This document shows, one piece after another, positions 9,441-19,972 of a stretch of DNA of 64,000 bases. Positions within the stretch are counted from its first letter, which is position 1. Every line of letters begins with the position of its first letter. The stretch is from Streptomyces sp. yr375 (GTDB taxonomy: Bacteria; Actinomycetota; Actinomycetes; Streptomycetales; Streptomycetaceae), in assembly GCF_900110755.1 (NCBI RefSeq), contig NZ_FOFF01000006.1:62001-126000 (forward strand). The letters are read 5' to 3'. A program made the translations under genes and the position numbers. Under the pieces are notes generated by a model. It ran no database searches. It was not told the DNA's origin and worked only from the letters and a program-made list of their open reading frames with translations.

Positions 9441-12401
9441 ATGAGACGAAGAGCGAGATCGATCCTCGCTGTCGGCGCCCTGCTGCTCGGTGGAGCGGCG
9501 CTCGCGCCCATCGCTCAGGCACAGCCCGCACCCGCACACGCACCGAAACCCGACCCGGACGAGGTCAAGGTGTTCCGCGCCGAGGTCACCAGGCAGCAGG
9601 TGCCCCTGCTGCTGGCGGCCGGCCAGGACGGCCATGAACTCGGTGAGCAGGCGCCCGCGAAGGGCACCGCCACGGTCGAGGTCTACCTCACCGACCAGCA
9701 GGCGAAGAAGCTCCGGAAGCAGGGCGTCGAGCTCACCGAGCACACGCTCTCGGCCAAGGCGGAGAATCGCGTGGAGGCCGCCGCCGAGGGCGTGTTCCGC
9801 CCCTACAGCGGCAGCGGCGGCCTACAGGAGGAGATCCTGCGCACCGCGCAGGAGAACCCGGGCCTCACCAAGGTCGTCTCCATCGGCAAGACGCTGAACG
9901 GCCAGGACATCCTCGCGCTCAAGCTGACCAGGAACGCGAAGAAGTCCGCGGACGGCTCCAAGCCCGCGGTCCTGTACATGTCCAACCAGCACGCGCGCGA
10001 GTGGATCACCCCGGAGATGACCCGGCGGCTGATGCACCACTATCTGGACAGCTACGCGACCGACCGGCGCATCAAGAAGATCGTGGACTCCACCGAGCTG
10101 TGGTTCGTCCTGTCGGCCAACCCCGACGGCTACGACTACACCTTCCAGGACCCCGCGAACCGCCTGTGGCGCAAGAACCTGCGGGACGTCAACGGCGACG
10201 GCGTGATCTCCACCGGCGACGGCGTCGACCTCAACCGCAACTTCCCCTACAAGTGGGGCTACGACGACGAGGGTTCGTCCCCCAACCCCACCAGCCAGAC
10301 CTACCGCGGCGCGAGCCCCGGCTCCGAGCCCGAGACCCGGGCCCTGGACGCCTTCGAGAAGCGCATCGGCTTCGCCTACGGCATCAACTACCACTCCGCC
10401 GCCGAACTGCTCCTCTACGGCGTCGGCTGGCAGGTCGCCACCGACACCCCGGACGACGTCGTCTACAAGGCGCTCGCCGGCACCCCCGACAACTCCGCGG
10501 TGCCCGGCTACCACCCGCAGGTCTCCTCGGAGCTGTACACGACGAACGGCGAGGCGGACGGCCACGCGACGAACGTCAACGGCCTGGGGATGTTCACCCC
10601 CGAGATGTCGACCTGCCAGACCGCCTCGAACCTCGACCCGAACGACCAGTGGAACGCCGCGGACTGCCAGTCGGGCTTCAACTTCCCCGACGACGAGAAG
10701 CTGATCCAGGACGAGTTCGCCAAGAACGTCCCGTTCGCGCTCGCCGTCGCCGAGTCCGCCGCGCACCCCGACACGCCGACGTCCTCGGTGGGCCTGAGCG
10801 CGGCCGACTTCACCCCGGCGCCGTTCACCACGTCGTACGCGCGCGGTGCGGACCAGGAGGTCTCCGTCGTCGTACGGAAGGCGATCCGGGACAAGGAGCT
10901 CAAGTACCGCGTCAACGGCGGCCGCACCCACGACCAGGCGCTCAAGGCCTGGCAGGGCGGCGAGATCTACGGCGGGGAGGACAACCTCTACTTCGACGAG
11001 TACCGGGCCAAGGTGCGGGACGGCGTGCCGGGCGACAAGGTCGAGGTGTGGTTCACCGGTGAGACCAAGGCGGGCAGGAAGGTCTCCAGCTCGCACTTCA
11101 CCTACACGATCGCCGCCCGCCCCAAGGCCGACACGCTCGTCGTCGCCGAGGAGGGCGCGGCCGCCACGCAGGCGCAGACCTACGTCGACGCGCTGAAGGC
11201 CAACGGCCGCAAGGCGGTCGTCTGGGACGTCGCCGCCCAGGGCGCGCCCGACGCGCTCGGCGTGCTGAGCCACTTCGGCACGGTCGTCCACTACACGGGC
11301 GCGAACGTCCCCGGCAACCCCACCCAGCTCGAACTGCGCGCCTTCCTCAACGAGGGCGGCAAACTGATCGAGGCGGGCGAGCAGGCCGGCGGCGATGTCG
11401 ACCTCGGCGACGGCACCCCGTCGGACGACTTCAGCCAGTACTACCTGGGCGCCTACTCCCGTACGTCGACCCCCGGCGCCACCGGATTCACCGGCTTCGG
11501 AAAGCTCGGCGGCCTCAGCGGCGCCCTCGGCGCGGCGCCCGGCAACCCGCTCGACAAGGCCGGCACCTACGGGGTCACCTCGGACGAACTGCCCGCCGCC
11601 GCATACCCGCAGTTCGCGAGCGCGGGCGCCGGACAGTTCGCCGGCACGGTCAACCCGTACGGCCCGTACGCGGGCGCGTACATGGCCGCCGCCGTGCACA
11701 CCGACGACGCCTACAAGCGCCTCACCCGCACCATCGACCTCACCGGTGTCGGCGCGGCGAGCGCGCCGGCCCTGCGCACCCGGCTCCTGTGGGACACCGA
11801 GCCGGGCTACGACAACGCGATCGTCGAGATCCACACGGTCGGCGCCGACGACTGGACCACGCTCCCCGAGGCGGGCGGCGCCACCACCACCGCCGTCCCC
11901 ACGGACTGCGGGGGCGGCTTCTACGTCGGCGAGCACCCGTGGCTGCGGCACTACCTCACCGTCGGCTCCAGCACCTGCACCGCGACCGGAACGACCGGTT
12001 CCTGGAACGCCCTCACCGGCGCCGCCAGCGGCTGGCAGCAGGCGAGCTTCGACCTGAGCGCGTACGCCGGCAAGCGCGTCGAGGTGTCGATCTCCTATGT
12101 CACCGACCCCGGCAGCGGCGGCCACGGCGTCCTCGTGGACGACGCCTCGCTGGTCGTCGGCGGCGCGGCCACCGAGACCGAGGGCTTCGAGACGTCGCTC
12201 GGCGCCTGGCAGGCCGCCGGTCCGCCCGCGGGCAGCCCGGCCGTCCTGAAGGACTGGGCGCGCACCGGCGTCCTGTTCCAGACGTACGGCGCGGTCACCA
12301 CCGACGACACCGTGCTGCTGGGCTTCGGCCTGGAACACGTCACCGCGGCGGCCGACCGCAAGGCGCTCATCGGAAAGGCGCTGGCCTCACTTGAGAGCTG
12401 A
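9441..12401 (+). CDS. Secreted zinc carboxypeptidase (peptidase family M14)
   Basis: A 986-residue exported metallocarboxypeptidase. Residues 1-28 form a Sec signal peptide (basic RRRAR, hydrophobic core, AQAQP cleavage region). The M14 domain (about 115-435) has zinc ligands His184 and Glu187 (HARE), His318 (YHSAAE) and catalytic Glu388 (FTPEMS). The C-terminal half holds a beta-rich region and a MAM/immune-inhibitor-A-like part with four Cys. ATG at 9441 follows TTGGGGGG. It is monocistronic, between two hairpin terminators. It probably supplies amino acids from extracellular peptides. Confidence 0.93.
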   Translation: MRRRARSILAVGALLLGGAALAPIAQAQPAPAHAPKPDPDEVKVFRAEVTRQQVPLLLAAGQDGHELGEQAPAKGTATVEVYLTDQQAKKLRKQGVELTEHTLSAKAENRVEAAAEGVFRPYSGSGGLQEEILRTAQENPGLTKVVSIGKTLNGQDILALKLTRNAKKSADGSKPAVLYMSNQHAREWITPEMTRRLMHHYLDSYATDRRIKKIVDSTELWFVLSANPDGYDYTFQDPANRLWRKNLRDVNGDGVISTGDGVDLNRNFPYKWGYDDEGSSPNPTSQTYRGASPGSEPETRALDAFEKRIGFAYGINYHSAAELLLYGVGWQVATDTPDDVVYKALAGTPDNSAVPGYHPQVSSELYTTNGEADGHATNVNGLGMFTPEMSTCQTASNLDPNDQWNAADCQSGFNFPDDEKLIQDEFAKNVPFALAVAESAAHPDTPTSSVGLSAADFTPAPFTTSYARGADQEVSVVVRKAIRDKELKYRVNGGRTHDQALKAWQGGEIYGGEDNLYFDEYRAKVRDGVPGDKVEVWFTGETKAGRKVSSSHFTYTIAARPKADTLVVAEEGAAATQAQTYVDALKANGRKAVVWDVAAQGAPDALGVLSHFGTVVHYTGANVPGNPTQLELRAFLNEGGKLIEAGEQAGGDVDLGDGTPSDDFSQYYLGAYSRTSTPGATGFTGFGKLGGLSGALGAAPGNPLDKAGTYGVTSDELPAAAYPQFASAGAGQFAGTVNPYGPYAGAYMAAAVHTDDAYKRLTRTIDLTGVGAASAPALRTRLLWDTEPGYDNAIVEIHTVGADDWTTLPEAGGATTTAVPTDCGGGFYVGEHPWLRHYLTVGSSTCTATGTTGSWNALTGAASGWQQASFDLSAYAGKRVEVSISYVTDPGSGGHGVLVDDASLVVGGAATETEGFETSLGAWQAAGPPAGSPAVLKDWARTGVLFQTYGAVTTDDTVLLGFGLEHVTAAADRKALIGKALASLES

Positions 12402-12464
12402 TACGGCGAAGTCAACATCGCATGATCGTTCGTAATCAAATCGAGTGATCAGGTCTTCCGGTCC

Positions 12465-12502
12465 GGGCGGTCCGTACCCCTACTGGCGGGTACGGACCGC
12501 CC
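12465..12502 (+). terminator. Intrinsic terminator after the M14 peptidase
   Basis: Perfect 15-bp inverted repeat (12465-12479 and 12488-12502, arm GGGCGGTCCGTACCC) with an 8-base loop, 64 bp after the peptidase stop and 127 bp before gap. It separates the two units. Confidence 0.85.
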
Positions 12503-12602
12503 TGCCGTGTATGGGCGACTCAATGTCACTCCGGCCCTCCCGGAGAGGTAGGGTCGTGGGTGGTCGGGGACATCCCAAATACAGCTCGCCGGCACCGCAT
12601 AG

Positions 12603-13640
<1,038 letters not shown>

Positions 13641-13668
13641 TCGACAGATCAGACACCTCGATGTGAGT

Positions 13669-13710
13669 GCAGGGCTCGAGCGGCGCAGGGACGCGCCGTC
13701 CGAGCCCTGC
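13669..13710 (+). terminator. Hairpin between gap and pgk (terminator or attenuator)
   Basis: Compound stem: outer 10-bp arms GCAGGGCTCG (13669-13678) and CGAGCCCTGC (13701-13710), inner CGGCGC/GCGCCG. It follows the gap stop by 28 bases and precedes pgk by 75. It could be a partial terminator or an mRNA-stabilising 3' end. Confidence 0.75.
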
Positions 13711-13784
13711 CGCACGTACAGAACAGCCCTCTCACGATCACGAGCGATCTCCAGCACCACGAGCCCTCCTCAGGAGTCCCCGTA

Positions 13785-14996
13785 ATGAAGACGATCGACG
13801 AACTTCTCGCCGAAGGCGTCGCAGGCAAGCGGGTGTTCGTCCGCGCCGACCTCAACGTGCCGCTGGAAACCGGCGGCGACCCCGCCGGCACCGTGGCCAT
13901 CGCCGACGACGGCCGGATCCGCGCCGTGCTGCCCACCGTCAAGGCCCTCGCGGACGCGGGCGCCAAGGTGGTCGTCGCCTCGCACCTGGGCCGGCCCAAG
14001 GGCGCGCCGGACCCGGCGTTCTCCCTGGCCCCCGCCGCCGCCCGGCTCGCCGAACTCCTCGGCTCCGCCGTGGCGTTCGCGACCGACACGGTCGGCGAGT
14101 CCGCCCGCTCCACGGTCGCCGCGCTGGCCGACGGCCAGGTCGCCGTCATCGAGAACCTGCGCTTCAACCCGGGCGAGACCGCCAAGTACGACACCGAGCG
14201 CGGCGAGTTCGCCGACCGCCTCGCCGCCCTGGCGGACGTCTACGTCGGCGACGGCTTCGGCGCGGTGCACCGTAAGCACGCCTCCGTCTACGACCTTCCG
14301 GCGCGCCTGCCGCACGCCGCCGGCTTCCTGATCGCCACCGAGGTCGGCGTCCTGAAGAAGCTCACCGAGGACGTCAAGCGGCCGTACGTCGTCGCGCTCG
14401 GCGGCGCCAAGGTCTCCGACAAGCTGGCCGTCATCGACCAGCTCCTCGGCAAGGCCGACCGCATCCTCATCGGCGGCGGCATGGCCTACACCTTCCTCAA
14501 GGCCAAGGGCCACGAGGTCGGCATCTCCCTCCTCCAGGAGGACCAGGTGCCGGTCGTGAAGGAGTACATGGACCGCGCGGAGAAGACCGGCGTCGAGCTG
14601 GTCCTGCCCGTCGACGTCCTCGTGTCGCCCTCGTTCCCGGACCTGAAGGCCAAGGCCCCGACGAACCCCACCACTGTCGCCGCGGACGCGATCCCCGCCG
14701 ACCAGGAGGGTCTGGACATCGGTCCCGCGACCCGCAAGCTGTACGCCTCGAAGCTCGCCGACGCCGCCACCGTCTTCTGGAACGGCCCCATGGGCGTCTT
14801 CGAGCACCCCGACTACGCCGAGGGCACCAAAGAGGTCGCCCAGGCCCTCGTCGACTCCCCGGCCTTCACGGTCGTCGGCGGTGGCGACTCCGCCGCGGCC
14901 GTCCGCCTGCTGGGCTTCGACGAGAACGCATTCGGCCACATCTCGACCGGCGGCGGCGCCTCCCTCGAATACCTCGAGGGCAAGACGCTCCCCGGC
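13785..14996 (+). other. Region of pgk covered by the full CDS entry (13785-15017)
   Basis: This marks the conserved body of phosphoglycerate kinase only. The complete gene, including its stop codon, is given in the next entry. Confidence 0.3.
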
Positions 14997-15017
14997 CTCG
15001 CCGCACTGGAGGACTGA
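13785..15017 (+). CDS. pgk: Phosphoglycerate kinase
   Basis: Transfers phosphate from 1,3-bisphosphoglycerate to ADP in glycolysis. The 410-residue protein shows VFVRADLNVPLE (substrate site), SHLGRPKG, ENLRFNPGE, GDGFGAVHRKHASV and the nucleotide-binding C-terminal end GGGDSAAAVRLLG ... STGGGASLEYLEGK. ATG at 13785; a possible ribosome site is AGGAGTCCCC just upstream. tpiA starts 6 bp after its stop, so the two form one unit. Confidence 0.98.
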   Translation: MKTIDELLAEGVAGKRVFVRADLNVPLETGGDPAGTVAIADDGRIRAVLPTVKALADAGAKVVVASHLGRPKGAPDPAFSLAPAAARLAELLGSAVAFATDTVGESARSTVAALADGQVAVIENLRFNPGETAKYDTERGEFADRLAALADVYVGDGFGAVHRKHASVYDLPARLPHAAGFLIATEVGVLKKLTEDVKRPYVVALGGAKVSDKLAVIDQLLGKADRILIGGGMAYTFLKAKGHEVGISLLQEDQVPVVKEYMDRAEKTGVELVLPVDVLVSPSFPDLKAKAPTNPTTVAADAIPADQEGLDIGPATRKLYASKLADAATVFWNGPMGVFEHPDYAEGTKEVAQALVDSPAFTVVGGGDSAAAVRLLGFDENAFGHISTGGGASLEYLEGKTLPGLAALED

Positions 15018-15023
15018 CCCCGT

Positions 15024-15800
15024 ATGACCACTCGCACGCCGCTGATGGCGGGCAACTGGAAGATGAACCTCAACCACCTCGAGGCCATCGCCCACGTCCA
15101 GAAGCTCGCCTTCGCCCTGGCCGACAAGGACTACGAGGCCGTCGAGGTCGCCGTCCTGCCGCCCTTCACCGACCTGCGCTCCGTGCAGACCCTGGTGGAC
15201 GGCGACAAGCTCAAGATCAAGTACGGCGCCCAGGACATCTCGGCGCACGACTCCGGCGCCTACACCGGCGAGATCTCCGGGCCCATGCTCGCCAAGCTGA
15301 AGTGCACGTTCGTGGCGATCGGCCACTCCGAGCGCCGCCAGTACCACAACGAGACCGACGACCTCGTGAACGCCAAGGTCAAGGCCGCCTACAAGCACGG
15401 CCTGACCCCGATCCTGTGCGTCGGCGAGGAGCTGGAGGTCCGCGAGGCGGGCAACCACGTCGCCCACACCCTCGCCCAGGTCGAGGGCGGTCTGAAGGAC
15501 CTCCCGGCCGAGCAGGCCGAGTCCGTCGTGATCGCCTACGAGCCCGTGTGGGCCATCGGCACCGGCAAGGTCTGCGGCGCCGAGGACGCGCAGGAGGTCT
15601 GCGCCGCCATCCGCGCCAAGCTCGCCGAGCTCTACACCCAGGAGCTGGCCGACAAGGTCCGCATCCAGTACGGCGGCTCCGTGAAGTCCGGCAACGTCGC
15701 CGAGATCATGGCGCAGGCCGACATCGACGGCGCGCTGATCGGCGGGGCCTCGCTCGACACCGACGAATTCGTCAAGATCGTGCGCTTCCGCGACCAGTGA
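15024..15800 (+). CDS. tpiA: Triose-phosphate isomerase
   Basis: Interconverts dihydroxyacetone phosphate and glyceraldehyde 3-phosphate. The 258 residues carry AGNWKMN (Asn11, Lys13), the electrophilic His in IGHSERRQ, the catalytic Glu in [11 protein letters not shown], and the phosphate-binding GGS and GGASL loops. It follows pgk by 6 bp; secG follows after 143 bp. Confidence 0.98.
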   Translation: MTTRTPLMAGNWKMNLNHLEAIAHVQKLAFALADKDYEAVEVAVLPPFTDLRSVQTLVDGDKLKIKYGAQDISAHDSGAYTGEISGPMLAKLKCTFVAIGHSERRQYHNETDDLVNAKVKAAYKHGLTPILCVGEELEVREAGNHVAHTLAQVEGGLKDLPAEQAESVVIAYEPVWAIGTGKVCGAEDAQEVCAAIRAKLAELYTQELADKVRIQYGGSVKSGNVAEIMAQADIDGALIGGASLDTDEFVKIVRFRDQ

Positions 15801-15943
15801 TCCGCCGGTGATCCCACACTGATCCGAGCTGCGAGTATGCGGTAGCGGCGATCCGTCGTACTCTTGCGGGGGCATGGCGGGTGACGCTATGCCCCCGTTG
15901 ATCATCCGAGTCGTCATCCGAATCCGAGGAAGTTGGTCCAGCC

Positions 15944-16180
15944 GTGGTTTTGGGGTTCTCGATCGCCCTGATCGTCTTCAGCCTGCTGCTGATGCTGCTG
16001 GTGCTGATGCACAAGGGAAAGGGCGGCGGCCTCTCCGACATGTTCGGTGGCGGCATGCAGTCCTCCGTCGGCGGTTCCTCGGTCGCCGAGCGCAACCTCG
16101 ACCGCATCACCGTGGTCATCGGTGTGCTGTGGTTCGCCACCATCATCGTCCTCGGCATCGTGATGAAGTCGAACACCTGA
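15944..16180 (+). CDS. secG: Preprotein translocase subunit SecG
   Basis: Small membrane subunit of the SecYEG channel, 78 residues. The first transmembrane segment covers residues 3-23 (GFSIALIVFSLLLMLLVLMH), followed by KGKGGGLSDMFGGG, the conserved SecG cytoplasmic loop, and a second segment at about 52-74. The GTG start at 15944 is chosen because AGGAAG precedes it at suitable distance and the first helix begins immediately. Its place after tpiA is common in actinobacteria. Confidence 0.95.
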   Translation: MVLGFSIALIVFSLLLMLLVLMHKGKGGGLSDMFGGGMQSSVGGSSVAERNLDRITVVIGVLWFATIIVLGIVMKSNT

Positions 16181-16294
16181 GCAGACCCGCCAGGCACACA
16201 TTCCGGTACGTAACGCCCCATGTTCGGTACGCGCGGTTGAGCGCGGCCTATCATGGGGCTTGCGTCTTTGTGTGGGAGCTGTAACTCCAATCAC

Positions 16295-16322
16295 TGGACG
16301 CGTGTTGTGCCTTACGTAGACT
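16295..16322 (+). promoter_or_regulatory. Candidate housekeeping promoter of rbpA
   Basis: TGGACG (16295-16300), 16-base spacer, TAGACT (16317-16322), resembling the HrdB/sigma-70 consensus. It lies 67 bases upstream of the rbpA start. A sigma-R type GGAAT...GTT element, known for rbpA in S. coelicolor, was looked for and not convincingly found. Confidence 0.5.
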
Positions 16323-16388
16323 GAGGCGCTCGCAGTGAAGCGAAACGCCGACTCGCTTTGCGGCACCATCACGCAGGGAGTTACGACC

Positions 16389-16724
16389 GTGGCAAGTGGC
16401 AACGCGATCCGAGGAAGCCGGGTCGGGGCGGGGCCGATGGGCGAGGCCGAGCGGGGCGAGTCCGCGCCGCGTCTGCGCATCTCCTTCTGGTGCTCCAACG
16501 GACACGAGACGGTGCCCAGCTTCGCCAGCGACGCGCAGGTTCCCGAGACCTGGGACTGCCCGCGCTGCGGCTTCCCCGCCGGACAGGACCGGGACAACCC
16601 CCCGGCCCCGCCGCGCACCGAGCCCTACAAGACGCACCTCGCCTACGTGCGGGAGCGGCGCAGCGACGCGGACGGCGAGGCGATCCTCGCCGAGGCGCTC
16701 GCCAAACTGCGGGGCGAGATCTAG
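16389..16724 (+). CDS. rbpA: RNA polymerase-binding protein RbpA
   Basis: Actinobacteria-specific RNA polymerase-binding protein that stabilises the principal sigma factor in open complexes and lowers rifampicin sensitivity. The 111-residue sequence starts VASGNAIRGSRVGAG (sigma-interacting N-terminal tail and basic linker), has a zinc-type core with Cys/His positions (WCSNGHE, WDCPRCGF) and the sigma-binding C-terminal helix (EAILAEALAKLRG). The GTG at 16389 is preferred over an upstream ATG because GGGAG precedes it and conservation begins there. A perfect hairpin terminator follows. Confidence 0.97.
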   Translation: MASGNAIRGSRVGAGPMGEAERGESAPRLRISFWCSNGHETVPSFASDAQVPETWDCPRCGFPAGQDRDNPPAPPRTEPYKTHLAYVRERRSDADGEAILAEALAKLRGEI

Positions 16725-16733
16725 AAGTTGAGA

Positions 16734-16763
16734 CCGGCCAGGTGCCTCGAGGCACCTGGCCGG
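16734..16763. terminator. Terminator after rbpA
   Basis: A 30-base perfect palindrome made of 15-bp arms (CCGGCCAGGTGCCTC and its complement) begins 9 bases after the rbpA stop. In RNA a few central bases form the loop. Confidence 0.8.
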
Positions 16764-16880
16764 AGTCGTTTCGCGGCGGGGCCGCCGGCCGTGGGCGGGG
16801 CGATTGTCAGTGGTGCCCTTTACGGTTTTCGTAGTGGTTCTCGCGTGAGCGGTGAACCGGCGAAACCGTGAGGGGGAGTC

Positions 16881-18149
16881 ATGGCGGCGGTCGGTACGGG
16901 GGGCGTCGGGCCCGCGTGGCGTGGCGGGTTCGGGCGGCTGTGGAGCGCCGCCGTGATCTCCCGGTTCGGGGACGCGCTGCGCACGACCGCGTTACCCCTG
17001 CTCGCCGTCCAGCTCACCGACGAGCCGCTGGTCATCGCCTCCGTGACCGCCTGCGGCTACCTCCCGTGGCTGCTGTTCGGGCTGCTCGGCGGGGCCGTCG
17101 CCGACCGGGTGGACCAGCGGCGCGCGATGTGGGCCGTGGACACCGTGCGCGGACTGCTCGTCGCCGCCTTCGCCCTCGCCGTGGGCCTCGGCCACGCCTC
17201 CGTCCCCCTGCTGCTCGCCCTCGCCTTCCTGCTGACCACCCTTCAGACGCTCTTCGACAACGCCGCCACGGCCCTGCTGCCCTCCCTGGTGGCCGCCGAG
17301 GCCCTCGGCGGGGCCAACGCCCGCCTGATGACCGGGCAACAGCTCGCCGGTGGACTGCTCGCCGGCCCTTTCGTGCCGCTGCTGCTCGGCGTCGGAGTCT
17401 TCCTGCCGTTCGCCGCCGACGCGGGCACCTATCTGCTGGCCGCCGCCCTGGTGGCGTCCCTGCGGATACGGCCGCCCGAGCGGCCCCCGCGCCCCGCCGG
17501 CGACACCCTGCGCGCCGAGATCGGCGCGGGCCTGCGCCACCTGTGGCGCGACCGCGTCCTGCGCCCGATCTGCCTGGCCACCCTGCTGTGCAACATCGGC
17601 ATGGGCGCCCTGATCGCCACCCTGGTGCTGCATGTCACGCGCCGGCTGCACGCGGGCACCACCGGGTTCGCCGCCGCGATGACGGTGTACGCGCTCGGCA
17701 GCCTCGCCGGCGGCTTCCTCGCCCGGCGCATCGCGCGCCACACCGGCGGCCGGGCCCGCGCCCTGCTGCTCTGCGGGGTCGTCCAGACGGTGTCGCTGCT
17801 GCTCATGGGCACCGTCCGGCACCTCGGCGCGCTGCTCGCGGGCATGCTGCTGCTCGGCCTGATGAACATGGTGTGGAACGTCAACCAGGTGACGCTGATG
17901 CAGCAGCGCAGTCCGGCGGCCATGGTGGGCCGCATCGCCGCCGCCTTCCGGACGGCCTCCACCTCCGGCGCCCCCGTGGGCGCTCTGCTCGGCGGGGCGG
18001 CGGCCCGCGCCTTCGGCCTCGGCGCGCCCGCCCTGCTCGCGGCCCTGCTCTTCGCACTCGCCGTCGCCGCGTTGATACCGGCGGCCACGGCGGACGTACC
18101 TGTGGGTGCCCCGCGGGGCGAGGCCACGACGGCTGACGTCACCTCCTGA
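16881..18149 (+). CDS. MFS transporter (probable drug or metabolite exporter)
   Basis: A 422-residue major facilitator with about twelve hydrophobic segments. The loop after helix 2 reads GGAVADRVDQRRAMWAVD, the MFS motif A (GxxxDRxxRR type). Similar proteins are called macrolide- or drug-efflux MFS, but the substrate is unknown. ATG at 16881 follows GAGGGGGAG. Codon 38 (16992-16994) is TTA, the rare leucine codon read by the bldA tRNA, so translation may depend on developmental stage. It stands alone between rbpA and pgi. Confidence 0.85.
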   Translation: MAAVGTGGVGPAWRGGFGRLWSAAVISRFGDALRTTALPLLAVQLTDEPLVIASVTACGYLPWLLFGLLGGAVADRVDQRRAMWAVDTVRGLLVAAFALAVGLGHASVPLLLALAFLLTTLQTLFDNAATALLPSLVAAEALGGANARLMTGQQLAGGLLAGPFVPLLLGVGVFLPFAADAGTYLLAAALVASLRIRPPERPPRPAGDTLRAEIGAGLRHLWRDRVLRPICLATLLCNIGMGALIATLVLHVTRRLHAGTTGFAAAMTVYALGSLAGGFLARRIARHTGGRARALLLCGVVQTVSLLLMGTVRHLGALLAGMLLLGLMNMVWNVNQVTLMQQRSPAAMVGRIAAAFRTASTSGAPVGALLGGAAARAFGLGAPALLAALLFALAVAALIPAATADVPVGAPRGEATTADVTS

Positions 18150-18160
18150 TCAACTAGGTT
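18133..18160 (+). promoter_or_regulatory. Candidate promoter of pgi
   Basis: CTGACG (18133-18138), 16-base spacer, TAGGTT (18155-18160); the -35 overlaps the end of the MFS gene. It would place a start site about 55 bases before the pgi ATG. Confidence 0.4.
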
Positions 18161-18222
18161 GGGAGCGGCGGGGCAAGACGCGCTGAACAGCATGGACAGG
18201 CGAGGAAGGGCTGAAGTCCGAC

Positions 18223-19875
18223 ATGAACGCAGACGGCCGTACGAGGCTTGACCAGACGCCCGAGTGGGCCGCTCTGGCCCGACACCGCGAAGAGGCCGGC
18301 GAGGTGCGGCTGCGGGAGCTGTTCGCCGCCGAGCCCGGGCGCGGCACCGGATACACGGTGCGGGTCGGGGACCTGCACATCGACTACTCCAAGCACCTCG
18401 TCACCGACGAGACGCTGCGGCTGCTGCGCGAGCTGGCCGTCGCCACCGACGTCTTCGGCCTGCGGGACGCCATGTTCCGCGGCGAGAAGATCAACACCAC
18501 CGAGGACCGCGCCGTCCTGCACACCGCGCTGCGCGCCCCGCGCGACGCGGTGATCGAGGTCGACGGGGAGAACGTCGTCCCGGCGGTGCACGCCGTCCTC
18601 GACAAGATGGCCGACTTCGCGGGCCGCGTCCGCTCCGGCGCCTGGACCGGCCACACCGGCCGGCGCATCAGGAACGTGGTCAACATCGGCATCGGCGGCT
18701 CCGACCTGGGTCCGGCGATGGCCTACGAGGTGCTGCGCGGCTTCACCGACCGCGACCTCACGGTCCGCTTCGTGTCGAACGTGGACGGCGCCGACCTGCA
18801 CGAGGCGGTCCGCGACCTGGACCCGGCCGCGACGCTGTTCATCATCGCGTCCAAGACGTTCACCACCATCGAGACGATCACCAACGCCACGTCGGCCCGG
18901 TCCTGGCTGCTCAGGGGCCTGGACGGGGACGAGAAGGCGGTCGCGAAGCACTTCGTGGCGCTGTCGACCAACGCGGAGAAGGTCGCCGGGTTCGGTATCG
19001 ACACGGCGAACATGTTCGAGTTCTGGGACTGGGTCGGCGGCCGTTACTCCTTCGACTCGGCGATCGGCCTGTCGCTGATGATCGCCATCGGCCCGGACGG
19101 CTTCCGCGAGCTGCTCGACGGGTTCCACCTTGTCGACGAGCACTTCCGCACCGCGCCCGCCGAGTCCAACGTGCCGCTGCTGCTGGGCCTGTTGGGCGTC
19201 TGGTACGGCAACTTCCACGACGCCCAGTCGCACGCCGTGCTGCCCTACAGCCACTACCTCTCCAAGTTCGCCGCCTACCTCCAGCAGTTGGACATGGAGT
19301 CCAACGGCAAGTACGTCGGCCGGGACGGCAAGGAGGTCGACTGGCAGACCGGGCCGATCGTCTGGGGCACGCCGGGCACCAACGGGCAGCACGCCTACTA
19401 CCAGTTGATCCACCAGGGCACGAAGCTCATCCCGGCCGACTTCATCGGCTTCGCCGAGCCGGTCGCCGAGCTGAGCGACGAACTCAAGGCGCAGCACGAC
19501 CTGTTGATGGCCAACTTCTTCGCCCAGACGCAGGCGCTGGCCTTCGGCAAGACGCCCGACGAGGTGCGCGCGGAGGGCGTGCCGGAGGAGCTGGTGGCGC
19601 ACAAGACGTTCAAGGGCGACCACCCGACGACCACGATCCTGGCCCGCGAGCTGACCCCGTCGGTCCTCGGCCAGCTCATCGCGCTCTACGAGCACAAGGT
19701 GTTCGTGCAGGGCGCGGTGTGGAACATCGACTCCTTCGACCAGTGGGGCGTGGAGCTCGGCAAGGTCCTCGCCAAGCGCGTCGAACCCGCCCTGACCGAG
19801 GGCGCGCAGGTGCCGGGCCTGGACGCCTCCACCACGGCCCTGGTCGCCAAGTACCGGGAGCTGCGCGGCCGTTAG
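18223..19875 (+). CDS. pgi: Glucose-6-phosphate isomerase
   Basis: Interconverts glucose 6-phosphate and fructose 6-phosphate, the branch point between glycolysis and the pentose phosphate genes encoded just downstream on the other strand. The 550-residue protein shows [22 protein letters not shown] (sugar-phosphate loop), the signature region [13 protein letters not shown], and [10 protein letters not shown] near the C-terminus. ATG at 18223. Confidence 0.98.
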   Translation: MNADGRTRLDQTPEWAALARHREEAGEVRLRELFAAEPGRGTGYTVRVGDLHIDYSKHLVTDETLRLLRELAVATDVFGLRDAMFRGEKINTTEDRAVLHTALRAPRDAVIEVDGENVVPAVHAVLDKMADFAGRVRSGAWTGHTGRRIRNVVNIGIGGSDLGPAMAYEVLRGFTDRDLTVRFVSNVDGADLHEAVRDLDPAATLFIIASKTFTTIETITNATSARSWLLRGLDGDEKAVAKHFVALSTNAEKVAGFGIDTANMFEFWDWVGGRYSFDSAIGLSLMIAIGPDGFRELLDGFHLVDEHFRTAPAESNVPLLLGLLGVWYGNFHDAQSHAVLPYSHYLSKFAAYLQQLDMESNGKYVGRDGKEVDWQTGPIVWGTPGTNGQHAYYQLIHQGTKLIPADFIGFAEPVAELSDELKAQHDLLMANFFAQTQALAFGKTPDEVRAEGVPEELVAHKTFKGDHPTTTILARELTPSVLGQLIALYEHKVFVQGAVWNIDSFDQWGVELGKVLAKRVEPALTEGAQVPGLDASTTALVAKYRELRGR

Positions 19876-19972
19876 GCGATGCGGTGAAGGAGAGGGAAGC
19901 GGGCGGCGGGAGTCCGTCCGCTTCCCGTAAAATCCGCGAGGATCACGCGGCGACGACTCGGGGGAGTAGCAG

